NCBI GenBank assembly: GCA_001792895.1
Contig: MARA01000119.1
Coordinates: 12,501-28,408, forward strand
Source of the DNA: Lentinus brumalis
Lineage: Eukaryota; Basidiomycota; Agaricomycetes; Polyporales; Polyporaceae
Length of the DNA stretch: 15,908 nt
Reading direction: 5' to 3'
Under the pieces are notes generated by a model. The model worked only from the letters and a program-made list of their open reading frames with translations, ran no database searches and was not told the DNA's origin. Shown here one piece after another: positions 8,805 to 15,908 of the stretch. The position numbers were made by a program, and so were the translations under genes. Every line of letters starts with the position of its first letter. Position 1 is the stretch's first letter.

Positions 8805-8969
8805 GAACCCACCTCCGTCCCAACCCCTGCAAGCTAATCTTGGCTTCAACATCTCCATGCTGTTTCAGATGCTCTAGCCATCGCCTGATACTCCGGTTGG
8901 ACACTCCAAGTACGAATGCAACATCTTGTGCATCGAACCCTGCCAGGGTGAGCACATAGGCTTGCTCTT

Positions 8970-9160
8970 TAGTGATGCAGGGTCCAGTTGCAGGACCGGT
9001 CAATAACTGCAACTGAACCGGAACCGCAAGCAAAAAAACCGGACCTTAACCGGAAAGTTACCGGTCCAGTTGCAGTTCAGTTACCGGTCCTGCCTTATCA
9101 GCCAGTAAATAATGACCGGTGGAACTGGTCATGACCGGTCATTAACCGGGTTGCCACCAC
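8970..9160. repeat. Left terminal and subterminal repeats of the hAT-like element
   Basis: The terminal inverted repeat at 8970-8985 is followed by clustered ACCGG/ACCGGT motifs. One, GGACCGGTCAATAACTGCA (about 8993-9011), recurs in inverted form near 11486-11504, so the two subterminal zones share parts in opposite orientation. Confidence 0.75.
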
Positions 9161-9818
9161 AGAGGCTTGAACCGACATTCACTCCAAAATGGCAGTGATT
9201 ATCAGGCCTTAAACCAACTGGGCCATGACAGCTTAGTATGAGGGGCGCCAGCGGACAAAAAGACTCGACTTCAGGTCTGGGTTTGGACTTCGAGTTTGGA
9301 GTTCGGCAACTGATCTGAACTTCGGATTTGAACCTGTCACGTGATAAGTTCAACTTGGGTTTGTGATTTCGTTTTCGCGTGGGCGTCTCTACTTCCGCTT
9401 TCGGTTTCGCTCTCGCCTCTTCGACTTCACGACTCCGCATCCCGACTTTGCTCTATTTGACGCGGTCACTGTGTGCCCCTGCTGATTGACGCCTCCGGTA
9501 CGCACCGCCGCTAACTCCGCAACGCCTCGCAGCTCACCCAAATGCGGCAGTCAAGTACTTACTCAGGCTCGAGGTACCCGGAACCTGTCGAGCTCGAGCC
9601 CTCCGCGGCCTAGACTGCACTTGCATTGATGCACATGGCAAACCCCCGGGAATTTGTCTGTATGTTTTCTCTTCTTCTCTGATACTCGCATACCTCATCT
9701 CTGATCCATGTATTTCAGCTCTCTCTATCATCAAGGTCAAACTACAAGACTACTTATCAAGTATCAAGTAGTAAGTCCCCTTGACTCGAAGTTCGGAGTC
9801 AGGCTGTGGCTTTACATC

Positions 9819-10222
9819 ATGATGCATACATGGTGAGTACTTTTCTGTGTCACAGTTTACCCTCGCACACTGCACTGACATATACATCAGCGAACAGATC
9901 CGTCGACGGCTCGCAAACGCGCTCTCCGAGCAGTCCGTCGCGTCCGTCGCACAGCTCAACGGTGGACAAGTTCGCACTAGTGATAGCAGGTTTTCCGTGC
10001 CCTTCAGCATTCATAGACTTACTTACGGAAGCACGCGTCAAACTCGATTTTGGGGTAAGTTCCTGCTCATTATGACTAGCTATCAATATAAGTACTAATG
10101 ACTGCTCACCAGGATTCCACGGGCTCTCCGACACACGCGAATATTTCGAATTCAAACTCACGCCGATGCTGCCCGCCATGCTCTCTTCGCAATCTGACCA
10201 TGTGACTCGCGTGGAAGATACT
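9819..10222 (+). CDS. Unrecognised multi-exon gene fragment inside the hAT-like element
   Basis: Three exon-like segments keep one frame across two 58-bp GT-AG introns: up to 9832, 9891-10054 and 10113-10222. Introns 9833-9890 (GTGAGT..CATCAG) and 10055-10112 (GTAAGT..TACTAATG..CACCAG) have good fungal signals. The reading (MMHTCEQIRRRLANAL.., then ..GFHGLSDTREYFEFKL..) has no stops and shows strong preference for G or C in third positions, as expected of a host gene. The next donor could be GTAGGT at 10223; the MITE at 10271 would then lie in the third intron. I recognise no domain, and neither start nor end of the gene is established. It may be a captured host gene piece or a decayed element gene. 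Confidence 0.4.
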
Positions 10223-10268
10223 GTAGGTCACCTGCAGCACAGGCTTAGTAGTAGTACAGGACACTGCA

Positions 10269-10540
10269 TACTGTAGAGATTCGACCGTAGCGGCGGGGGT
10301 CCGGGGTGTGACACGGACCCGTAGGGTCCGACATAGCGGCGGCGGGCCCGGTGACCTGTGACACCGCCGCCGTAGGCGGCAAAAATTTCCGGATTTGGGC
10401 ATATAAACGCCCGAAATCACCCTGCTTTGGCCCGCTGCTAGCGGCGGGACCTGTTGTGACCTGTGACCGACAGGCCAAATAGCGGCGCGTCAACCGGCCT
10501 GTGACGTGTGACGCGCCGCTATGGTCGAATCTCTACAGTA
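10269..10540. mobile_element. 268-bp MITE with TA target duplication
   Basis: The element at 10271-10538 has terminal inverted repeats of about 25 bp (CTGTAGAGATTCGACC at the left; CGCCGCTATGGTCGAATCTC at the right side), one mismatch, flanked by TA on both sides. TA duplication points to the Tc1/mariner class or a related one. The interior has no coding capacity. It repeats TGTGAC six times and TAGCGGCG several times in both orientations, so it can fold extensively. It sits in the hAT-like element and is therefore younger than it. Confidence 0.88.
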
Positions 10541-11290
10541 CTACCCACTGCTGCGCACCTCCTGCCGTCGCCAACCTGGTCGAAATGTGCAGCTTGGACG
10601 ACGAGGACGACGGCCGTTGCTGCGTGGCTTCAGCTCCCTGTCGCGTCCGGGCCTGCAGCACTCGACTCCGGTGCCCTCCCTTAATACTCTCGCATGCGGC
10701 CTATTCACCGCGCGCCGCCCGACATCTCCTAAGTGCGTTTGCGCACGAGTCCGTCCCCTACATGTCCTTCTCGGCTGGTCCACGCAATGGCGGGCAATCT
10801 GTCACCTTTCGACCGTCCCAGCATGCCGTGCACACCCCGCATCTCCCCCGAGGCTTACATTGCGCACGAAGTCACCTCATCTGCTGGCAAGACGAGCTTT
10901 AGCACGCGGACTGTACGTGCTGCTCACAACAATCACGCTCGCCGGCACGGTCGTGTCATCTACGGCAACGTCTCCGACACAGCCCCGCGGTGCCGGCTGG
11001 AACTTGATAGACTCGCATCCAGTATGTACTTACTCGAGCCATCAAGTTGCAGTAATCCCCAGGTTCATTCGTCACATACCAGGCTCTAATTTAGGAGCAG
11101 AAGGAGCTTAATTGAGGGGATACTTATAATCCAATACTTACTAGTGAATGACGGGGTGCACCCTGTCGTCCTCGATTCCTATGAGCTTGCTGGCACTCCT
11201 TCTCGAAACCGCCTCCTTCAGGTGTAGAACTCTCGTGTCCACCTCCCAACTCGTCCGAGTCACAGTTTCTGCCAACGATCAGTGAACAGT
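10541..11290 (+). other. GC-rich gene-like stretch, frame not resolved
   Basis: Overlapping open frames of 118-196 residues occur on the plus strand (10501-11111), GC-rich like the exons at 9891-10222, and could be later exons of the same fragment. One frame has a hydrophobic run (GLYVLLTTITLAGTVV) near 10915-10960. No frame resembles a known family and no splice path is clearly better than another, so no gene is called. Confidence 0.3.
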
Positions 11291-11315
11291 AAGTACTTAC
11301 TGAACTTCAAGTTGA

Positions 11316-11399
11316 GTCGGAACTTGAAGTACTTAGTAGCAAGCCTAGTTCCTGCTTGTCGGAACTTGAAGTACTTAGTAGCAAGCCTAGTTCCTGCTT
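11316..11399. repeat. Exact 42-bp tandem duplication
   Basis: Units at 11316-11357 and 11358-11399, each starting GTCGGAACTTGAAGTACTTA, are identical, so the duplication is recent. Confidence 0.9.
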
Positions 11400-11486
11400 G
11401 TGCAAGTTCAATTTCCCTTAGTGCCAAATGTGTATATTCACTCAATTGTAAGCATAGTAAACAATGTTATGATCATACTAGATTTG

Positions 11487-11657
11487 CAGTTATTGACCGG
11501 TTAGGACCGATAACCGGACCGCGGTTATGGTCCAGTTATGAATTGTTTGGTCCAAGGTACTTATAACGGGACCGGTAAGTGGTCCGGTCCAGTTGCGGTC
11601 CTCGGTTCGACCCTCAGGGGGTCAAAAAACCGGACTTGACCGGACCCTGCAACACTA
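11487..11657. repeat. Right subterminal and terminal repeats of the hAT-like element
   Basis: ACCGG/CCGGT-rich zone ending in ACCGGACCCTGCAACACTA at 11657, directly before the second TTGCTCTT. Confidence 0.75.
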
Positions 11658-11696
11658 TTGCTCTTTGACCTCCTGGGCGTGTGGACGGCCTACCAT

Positions 11697-12391
11697 TGAT
11701 GTACGAAGGTTCAGACTAGATAGAGGGGTGTAGGAGAGCAGTTGCGACGCCTCAGAAGACCAAATGAAACCGAGATGAGGACGAGAACCAATTTATTGAA
11801 TTTACAGGATTTCGCGCGCATGCGTGCATTTGCATAAAAGGCACTCGGACACGACCTCTGCAAACAGCTGTAACTGCTCTGCACTTTTGCTGATGACCGG
11901 ACTCTACAACACTAACCAAGAAGCATTTACTTGCTTTGAGACCTGACCACTTCTGTATAAGCCTCATAGCATAAGTAAGTATCACTAGCATGCTTTGTTC
12001 AATTCATCTGTTTCCGTTCCCCTCGAAGTGGTTTGATTCGAACATTGGGCGCCTCTGAGTCGAACCGGACTCATTGAGTCATTCTGACTGGGTGGCCAAG
12101 CGCCCACCCTGCGCTGTCCTTGCGATATCCTCCAACCAGACAGGCGGCATGTCTGTGAACCTAGCGTAGCATTGGCATACGAGTTGGGGACACTAGCACG
12201 CGAGAATTGCCCGGAACCGGTGGCCTGAGGGCGGAGAGCGGAAGTGCCGAGAGACGCGCGACGTGGCTTGACGGCATCGCCCGGGAGTGGCCTTTGCTGG
12301 AGCCTGTTCGTCCTCGTCTCCGACCTCATCGCCCACCTCCTCCAGCCCCTTCTTCGCTGGCTTTCATGTTCCACGCGCTCTTGTAGACATA
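11697..12391. other. Boundary between transposon block and DGK1; presumed DGK1 promoter
   Basis: No gene is recognised. The part nearest 11700 is the upstream flank of the broken transposase. From about 12050 GC content rises towards the DGK1 start; the region 12240-12391 probably includes the DGK1 leader. No convincing TATA box was seen. Confidence 0.45.
11897..11914. repeat. Orphan copy of the hAT-like terminal repeat
   Basis: CCGGACTCTACAACACTA matches the right end of the hAT-like element (11640-11657) at 16 of 18 bases. The two changes are C to T and G to A. No partner end or target duplication is seen nearby, so it is probably a remnant of another family member. Confidence 0.5.
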
Positions 12392-13781
12392 ATGAACCTT
12401 CCTGCTAACGACGCATTTACGCTCGGCTTGCCCCACGATCACGCACGTATCGGCCTCCGCTCCTCCACCAAAATCCCCTTTGTATCACCTAAAGCCCGCT
12501 CTCCGTCGGCGACTGTCCGGAGGAGAGACTCGCAACCGCGCCAGATGAGTGTAGAGCTCCAAGATGCGCCTGTGCGCAGCCCTCCGTCACGGCAGCACTC
12601 GTCGCATACCGCGACCAACGGCACCGCCAATGGCGCTCCACTCCGCTCGAGGAAGAGGCCTCGCACGACCAGTGGTTCGTCATCCACATCGCTCCCGAAC
12701 GGCGTGAAGAGCGTGGAAAAGGCTGCCCAGAAGGTGGACTGGGAGATCCCTAGGAAGGCGTTGCACTCATCAATCGGTATGTCGTGTACACTCCGCGAGC
12801 CTCCCTGTGGTGCTTATCTTGTGCGTTCCCGGCGCAGGCTTCCTCACACTGTACCTCTACGCATCCGACGGCAATCCACGTACGGTCGTCTATGCCCTCA
12901 GTCTTGCGCTACTCGTTATTGTCCCCGCGGACATCATCCGCCTCAACTCCAACCGCTTCGAATGGCTGTTCGAACGGGTGTTGGGTTTCCTGATGCGAGA
13001 GAGCGAGAAGGTACGGATCCACGATCTCGTATGACGCGATCATCTCCTGACACGACACTTATCGAAACAGAAAAGCACGAACGGCGTGATCTGGTACATC
13101 ATCGGCGTCATCTTCGTGCTCGCCCTCTACCCTCTCGACGTCGCCACAGTCTCCATCCTCATGTACGTTTCACTATCTATCGGTCAGCTCCCCAGCCTGA
13201 CGGCTTAACGCATTCGCAGCCTCTCCTGGGCCGATACCGCGGCCTCGACCTTTGGCCGCCTCTGGGGCGCCCTCACTCCACCTCTACCCCGCTCCATTCC
13301 CCTCATCCCTTACGTCCCGTTCCTGCGACTTCCGCTCGCCCAGCGCAAGTCCTTTGCAGGCTTCCTCGCAGGCGCGTTCACCGGCGCTGCTATCGCCGTC
13401 GGTTCTGGGGCTACTTCTACCCCGTGCGAGACACGCTCCTCACCTTCCGCCTTCCCGCGGAGACGGTCGCCGTCGCGCAGGAGGTGCTACCGGACGCGGC
13501 TGCTGAGGTGGTCAAGCGAGGAGTGGAGTGGGTGCGCAACTCGCAGCTGCCGATTGGGAGATGGGTGGGGTTGACGACGCTCGGTGTTGCGAGCGGGCTG
13601 ATCTCAGGGGTCGCCGAGGCACTCGGTGCGTGGTTCTTGTCAGTCTATCATCTAGCTGCGTACTAATCTTTAGGCAGACCTTGGCTCGTTGGACGACAAC
13701 ATGACACTGCCCATCATCTCTGGTGGCTGCATCTGGGGCTTCTTCAAGGTACTCGCCTACTTCAATGGCGGTTCCGCGTAA
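12392..13781 (+). CDS. DGK1: CTP-dependent diacylglycerol kinase (Dgk1/Hsd1 family)
   Basis: The enzyme phosphorylates diacylglycerol with CTP to phosphatidate in the ER/nuclear membrane, opposing the Pah1 phosphatase. Exons: 12392-12776, 12838-13010, 13071-13162, 13220-13625, 13678-13781; all introns are GT-AG, the last with a TACTAAT branch site. The product is about 386 residues once one missing base is allowed. A Ser/Arg-rich cytosolic N-terminus (1-114) precedes WEIPRKALHSSIG. R121, K122, D222 and G229 (SWADTAASTFG) match the four residues shown essential in yeast Dgk1, in spacing too. Several hydrophobic segments follow. At 13402-13403 the frame breaks: AIAVG should continue FWGYFYPVRD but one base is missing, which would end the protein near 13565. 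Since everything after is conserved and spliced in frame, a sequence error is likely. The upstream in-frame Met at 12287 is less likely. It converges on RAD6. Confidence 0.9.
13402..13403 (+). other. Apparent 1-base deletion in DGK1
   Basis: GCC GTC GG|TTC TGG GGC needs one more base between GG and TTC to keep the conserved frame. Summed exon length is 1160, one short of a multiple of three. Confidence 0.8.
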
Positions 13782-14474
13782 TCCCCCGCATCCCATGTCG
13801 TTGTCAAGACTGGCCCCGTCGCTATCCTACACCCACATCTTCCACTTATCCATCTATCTGATACCTTGCATCTCGCGTCTCATCTCTGTCACATACACCA
13901 GGACCCCGAAGTATCCATATCGTCCGGCAACTGTAATATCTCATGTTAGTAGTAGGAGCGGAGTTGGGGTCGAGGCTGGTTCCACCTGATCTTGCGTCTC
14001 GTCGTCGTAGAACTACACTAGGCTCCCCGACGCACATGCGTGTGCACATCTTTACGGTTTCTGACATCTGTCACGGTTTACGGTTTCTGTCATGACTTTC
14101 TTACTTAGATGACCTTGGTATACATAGCTAGTACTTTGTTCCAGCGTTCTGTGAACTCTGCTTGCAATATGATTCTTGTATTCCTTGTGACACTGGACCG
14201 GAAGGACGTCGTTGAAGGAGATGGACACCCGGCTATGGTCGCTTGGGAGGTGCAGAGAGATAGATAGGTAGACTACATCCGCCACGAGTTGAGCTCGGCG
14301 GAACATGTACAGAGACCAGACCGCCATTACATCCAGATACAATATGATACCGAGTTCCATTACTGACATACAAGGACGCCACATATGCGACTCTCGCATA
14401 CGACGGCCACCCCACCCGCGCGCACCACATCGACAGACCAACGACACTCACCCGCATGAACCGCGGCATCTCCC
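13782..14474. other. Intergenic 3' regions of DGK1 and RAD6
   Basis: The stretch lies between two convergent stop codons and should hold both 3' untranslated regions. Small open frames on both strands show no family resemblance and no codon bias. No repeat or RNA gene seen. Confidence 0.5.
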
Positions 14475-15118
14475 CTAATCCTGCCCTGCCGAGTCCTGCT
14501 CCATCGCGGCCTGCTCGTCCGGATCCAGCCAGCTCTCCTCGACTGTTGCGCGCACGCGCCGCACGTACTCCTTCATGTTCTCCCGGTACAGCTGAGCGGC
14601 CTCGGCGTTCGCGGGGCTGTTCGGGTTCGGGTCGTGCAGGAGACTTTGGATCGAGGTGAGGATCGCGGCGACATCGTATGTGGGGGACCAGCGGTTCTGG
14701 AGGATGTCCAGACAGAGCTCGCCGTTCGCGTACACGTTCGGGTGGAACATGCGCGAGAGGAACTTCACGGTCGGCGGCTTGTTCGGGTACGACTCGTCAA
14801 ACGTCAGCATGAGCTTGAACGTGCCGTCTTCGAAGGGCGTGTCCGCTGCAGCAGGGAGTGGCGCGGGTCAGCGCGATCCTTGTGGGCACACGAGCGGGTC
14901 GAGTCCGCTGAGAAGGGCGACGTACCGGGCCCGAAGATGACGGCGTTCCAGAGCATGATGTTGTCTGGGCATGGGCTGCCTGAGATTCCGCCCGGGGATC
15001 GGTGGAGAGCCTCTTGAAGTCGCGGATGAGGCGGCGGCGGCAGTTCGTGGACTATGGCACACGCCGAGTCTCAGATCGCGGGCGCGGTGACGGTGATATC
15101 GTGCGAGGTACTCACCAT
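14475..15118 (-). CDS. RAD6: E2 ubiquitin-conjugating enzyme Rad6/Ubc2
   Basis: Rad6 with partner E3s ubiquitylates PCNA (Rad18), histone H2B (Bre1) and N-degron substrates (Ubr1). Minus-strand exons: 15118-15116, 15051-14926, 14845-14475; introns of 64 and 80 bp, both GT-AG. The product is 166 residues, near the fungal norm of 150-170. It starts [19 protein letters not shown]; then [11 protein letters not shown], the HPN motif at 78-80 and the catalytic Cys at 88 ([12 protein letters not shown]), the same number as in yeast, and DPNPNSPAN follow. The tail after WLDPDE is short and mildly acidic. The first coding exon is only the ATG. Between DP and PGGISG the frame slips: a run of four C (14994-14997, G on plus) where five are needed, making total length one short of 501. 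In such a conserved essential-type gene, a homopolymer sequencing error is the likeliest cause. Confidence 0.93.
14994..14997 (-). other. Apparent 1-base deletion in RAD6 (C homopolymer)
   Basis: GAT CCC CGG GCG leaves the Rad6 frame; one more C gives GAT CCC CCG GGC GGA, matching the family DPPGG. Exon lengths 3+126+371 sum to 500, one short of a multiple of three. Confidence 0.85.
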
Positions 15119-15770
15119 GGCTGAGCGTAGAGGTGGACTGTGGGGGTTGTGGGACGTAGACTGGTCGTGAAACGAGAGAGGGAGCGGGAAGATGGTGGTC
15201 AAGGGCAGAGTGCAATGCGGCGCCTCTTCGCAGGACCTGCCTTGTGTTACACATCCATCCACGCCCGCTTCTCAGCTTTGTCCGCTTCGACCACCTCCGC
15301 TCTTGCCCCCGCTGCGACGCGTGTCCCTCTGACAGCTGCGACTGTGCTCCGTCTCGGCCCTTGTCAGTCTCCGTGGGCAGCACTCGACGCACGGCTCATG
15401 TAATCGCATTTCTCGCGTCAGCATCTCAGCAGCAAAGCTCCGTGGACGTCGACGGGAGCCTGGGTGCAAATATTGCTTCGTTAGTCGAGTTCACGCCAAG
15501 AACAACCTTCGAGAAACAAAGGTTCGGTCTTGGAGCTCGGTGTACGGACGCTGTGTGCGGAGATAGACGGGCGATGGAGCGTATATCAGTATGTCCTTCA
15601 TTGTCTCTCAAATCTATGCGAGCTGCAGAGGACACCTTGCATGTGCAACGGTCAGATCGGAGAGAGGTCGTTGTCCGACGCATGCGCGCCAGAAGGTATG
15701 TCTCCCTCATACGCACTGTGTGAGTCACCGCCATCTCTCCCTCTCCCCACGCGCCAAGTCCCGCGTCCAT
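15119..15770. promoter_or_regulatory. Divergent RAD6-HIS2 intergenic region
   Basis: About 650 bp between the two start codons. A TATA-like GCGTATATCAG lies near 15580, about 190 bp before HIS2. Open frames across it have no homology and shift composition, so they are taken as chance. Confidence 0.5.
15721..15727 (+). promoter_or_regulatory. Candidate Gcn4/CPC1 (general amino acid control) site
   Basis: TGAGTCA, the fungal bZIP consensus for amino-acid biosynthesis genes, lies 44 bp upstream of the HIS2 start. The position is close to the ATG, so it may be in the transcribed leader; a chance match in 650 bp is possible. Confidence 0.4.
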
Positions 15771-15908
15771 ATGCCGTTCAGCCACCACTCCCACTCTGGC
15801 CAGTTCTGCAAGCACGCGGCGGGGACGCTGGAAGATGTCGTGCGGGAAGCGATCCGACAAGGTTTCCGTACATACGGCCTCACTGAGCATGTCCCGCGCC
15901 ATCGCGTA
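15771..15908 (+). CDS. HIS2: Histidinol-phosphatase, PHP family (5' part)
   Basis: Hydrolyses L-histidinol phosphate to histidinol, the penultimate stage of histidine synthesis. Only the first 46 residues lie in the window; the gene continues past the right end. MPFSHHSHSGQFCKHAAGTL begins with the PHP metal-binding HxH motif (H6, H8), and YGLTEHVPRH near residues 35-44 contains the second PHP histidine. The start is fixed by the family norm of beginning directly with MPxSHHSHSG. It is divergent from RAD6. Fungal monofunctional His2/His9-type enzymes start the same way, and I see no alternative family. Confidence 0.93.
   Translation, partial: MPFSHHSHSGQFCKHAAGTLEDVVREAIRQGFRTYGLTEHVPRHRV

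Larger units (their letters stand above)
7346..8809 (+). mobile_element. Gag-only Ty1/Copia-type element (copy B), complete ends
   Basis: The element spans 7351-8804 (1454 bp) with two 195-bp LTRs. It is flanked by the 5-bp target duplication GAACC (7346-7350, 8805-8809). The order is LTR, primer-binding site (7546), gag (7725-8525), purine tract (about 8602-8609), LTR. Only about 84 bases separate the gag stop from the right LTR, so there is no pol and movement would depend on an autonomous relative. This resembles the gag-retaining small LTR elements described in plants as TR-GAG. Insertion is inside codons of the Tc1 transposase; taking out the element plus one GAACC restores that frame. 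Confidence 0.93.
8962..11665. mobile_element. hAT-like non-autonomous DNA transposon, 2688 bp
   Basis: The element spans 8970-11657. The 8-bp direct duplication TTGCTCTT flanks it (8962-8969, 11658-11665), the hallmark length of hAT insertions. Termini are 16-bp inverted repeats, TAGTGATGCAGGGTCC at left and the complement of GGACCCTGCAACACTA at right, with one mismatch. Both subterminal zones are dense in ACCGG/CCGGT (about nine on the left, 8990-9155; six on the right, 11487-11650). This is typical of hAT transposase-binding repeats. Removing the element and one duplication rejoins codons of the Tc1 transposase (KEQ|AYVL) in frame, independent proof of the borders. No hAT transposase is visible inside; instead there are gene-like exons, a MITE and short repeats. 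Confidence 0.88.
6594..11696 (-). pseudogene. Tc1/mariner-type (DDE) transposase gene, split by two insertions
   Basis: Coding pieces on the minus strand are 11696-11658, 8961-8805, 7345-6881, 6819-6717 and 6662-6594. Piece 1 starts MVGRPHAQEVKEQ. Piece 2 gives a helix-turn-helix (EDV-type AQDVAFVLGVSNRSIRRW). Piece 3 gives a second DNA-binding region (YPSVYLNEIVSWVAV), then the first catalytic Asp region (FADGSSKDNW) and the GERA and SILPALSLDG motifs. Piece 4 has the second Asp (IIDNCRVHKS). Piece 5 has LPPYSPDFNLIEEAFS with the catalytic Glu; 34 residues separate Asp and Glu, as in Tc1 DD34E enzymes. The gaps at 8962-11657 and 7346-8804 are transposon insertions; those at 6820-6880 and 6663-6716 look like introns (GTGAG..CTCAG, GTGAG..GGCAG). 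One extra base in the T run at 7184-7187 breaks the frame, and no C-terminal exon is found after 6594. The original terminal repeats were not located. The gene is inactive. Confidence 0.9.

Noticed and set aside
12001..12120. Possible tRNA because of TTCGAA-type motifs
   Set aside because: No B-box with matching acceptor and anticodon stems could be folded by eye.
12287..13666. 459-residue uninterrupted frame as the DGK1 product
   Set aside because: It reads through introns in the wrong frame between about 12777 and 13402; the conserved domains require splicing and a frame change.
14868..15392. 174-residue minus-strand frame
   Set aside because: It overlaps RAD6 exon 2 in another frame and continues into the promoter; no homology.
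15426..15902. 158-residue minus-strand frame opposite HIS2
   Set aside because: It is the shadow of the HIS2 start and its upstream region.

Overview
This window looks like a basidiomycete (Agaricomycete-type) nuclear chromosome, at the edge of a transposon-rich block. The evidence is short 50-80 bp GT-AG introns with CTAAT-like branch sites, GC-rich compact genes, a RAD6 and a Dgk1 of fungal type, and typical fungal transposon families. No rRNA, tRNA or CRISPR array was found.

Layout. 1-1420: no recognisable gene; an imperfect hairpin and a 22-bp tandem array. 1672-2624: frameshifted 3' end of a non-LTR retrotransposon (RNase H tail plus zinc-knuckle domain). 2900-4608: decayed gag-only Copia-type element on the minus strand, itself split by a 271-bp insert with a 5-bp target duplication. 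4627-4994: solo LTR with perfect CTGAG duplications. 5000-6590: repeats and compositionally skewed DNA, no gene. 6594-11696: remains of a Tc1/mariner-type transposase gene on the minus strand, broken by two later insertions. One is a 1454-bp gag-only Copia element (7351-8804, duplication GAACC). The other is a 2688-bp hAT-like element without transposase (8970-11657, 8-bp duplication TTGCTCTT). The hAT-like element carries a 268-bp MITE (10271-10538) and intron-bearing gene-like exons. Computationally removing the insertions rejoins the transposase frame exactly at both sites.

11700-15908: host genes. DGK1 (CTP-dependent diacylglycerol kinase, plus strand) converges on RAD6/UBC2 (E2 ubiquitin-conjugating enzyme, minus strand). 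RAD6 diverges from HIS2 (histidinol-phosphatase), which is cut by the window end. These three have unrelated housekeeping roles in lipid metabolism, DNA-damage/chromatin ubiquitylation and histidine synthesis. The first two each show one apparent single-base deletion in a highly conserved stretch, more likely a sequence error than two dying genes.

The most interesting content is the readable insertion history and a striking CpG-transition signature between the two LTRs of the Copia element. I did not find a defence system or other clearly new enzymatic system.
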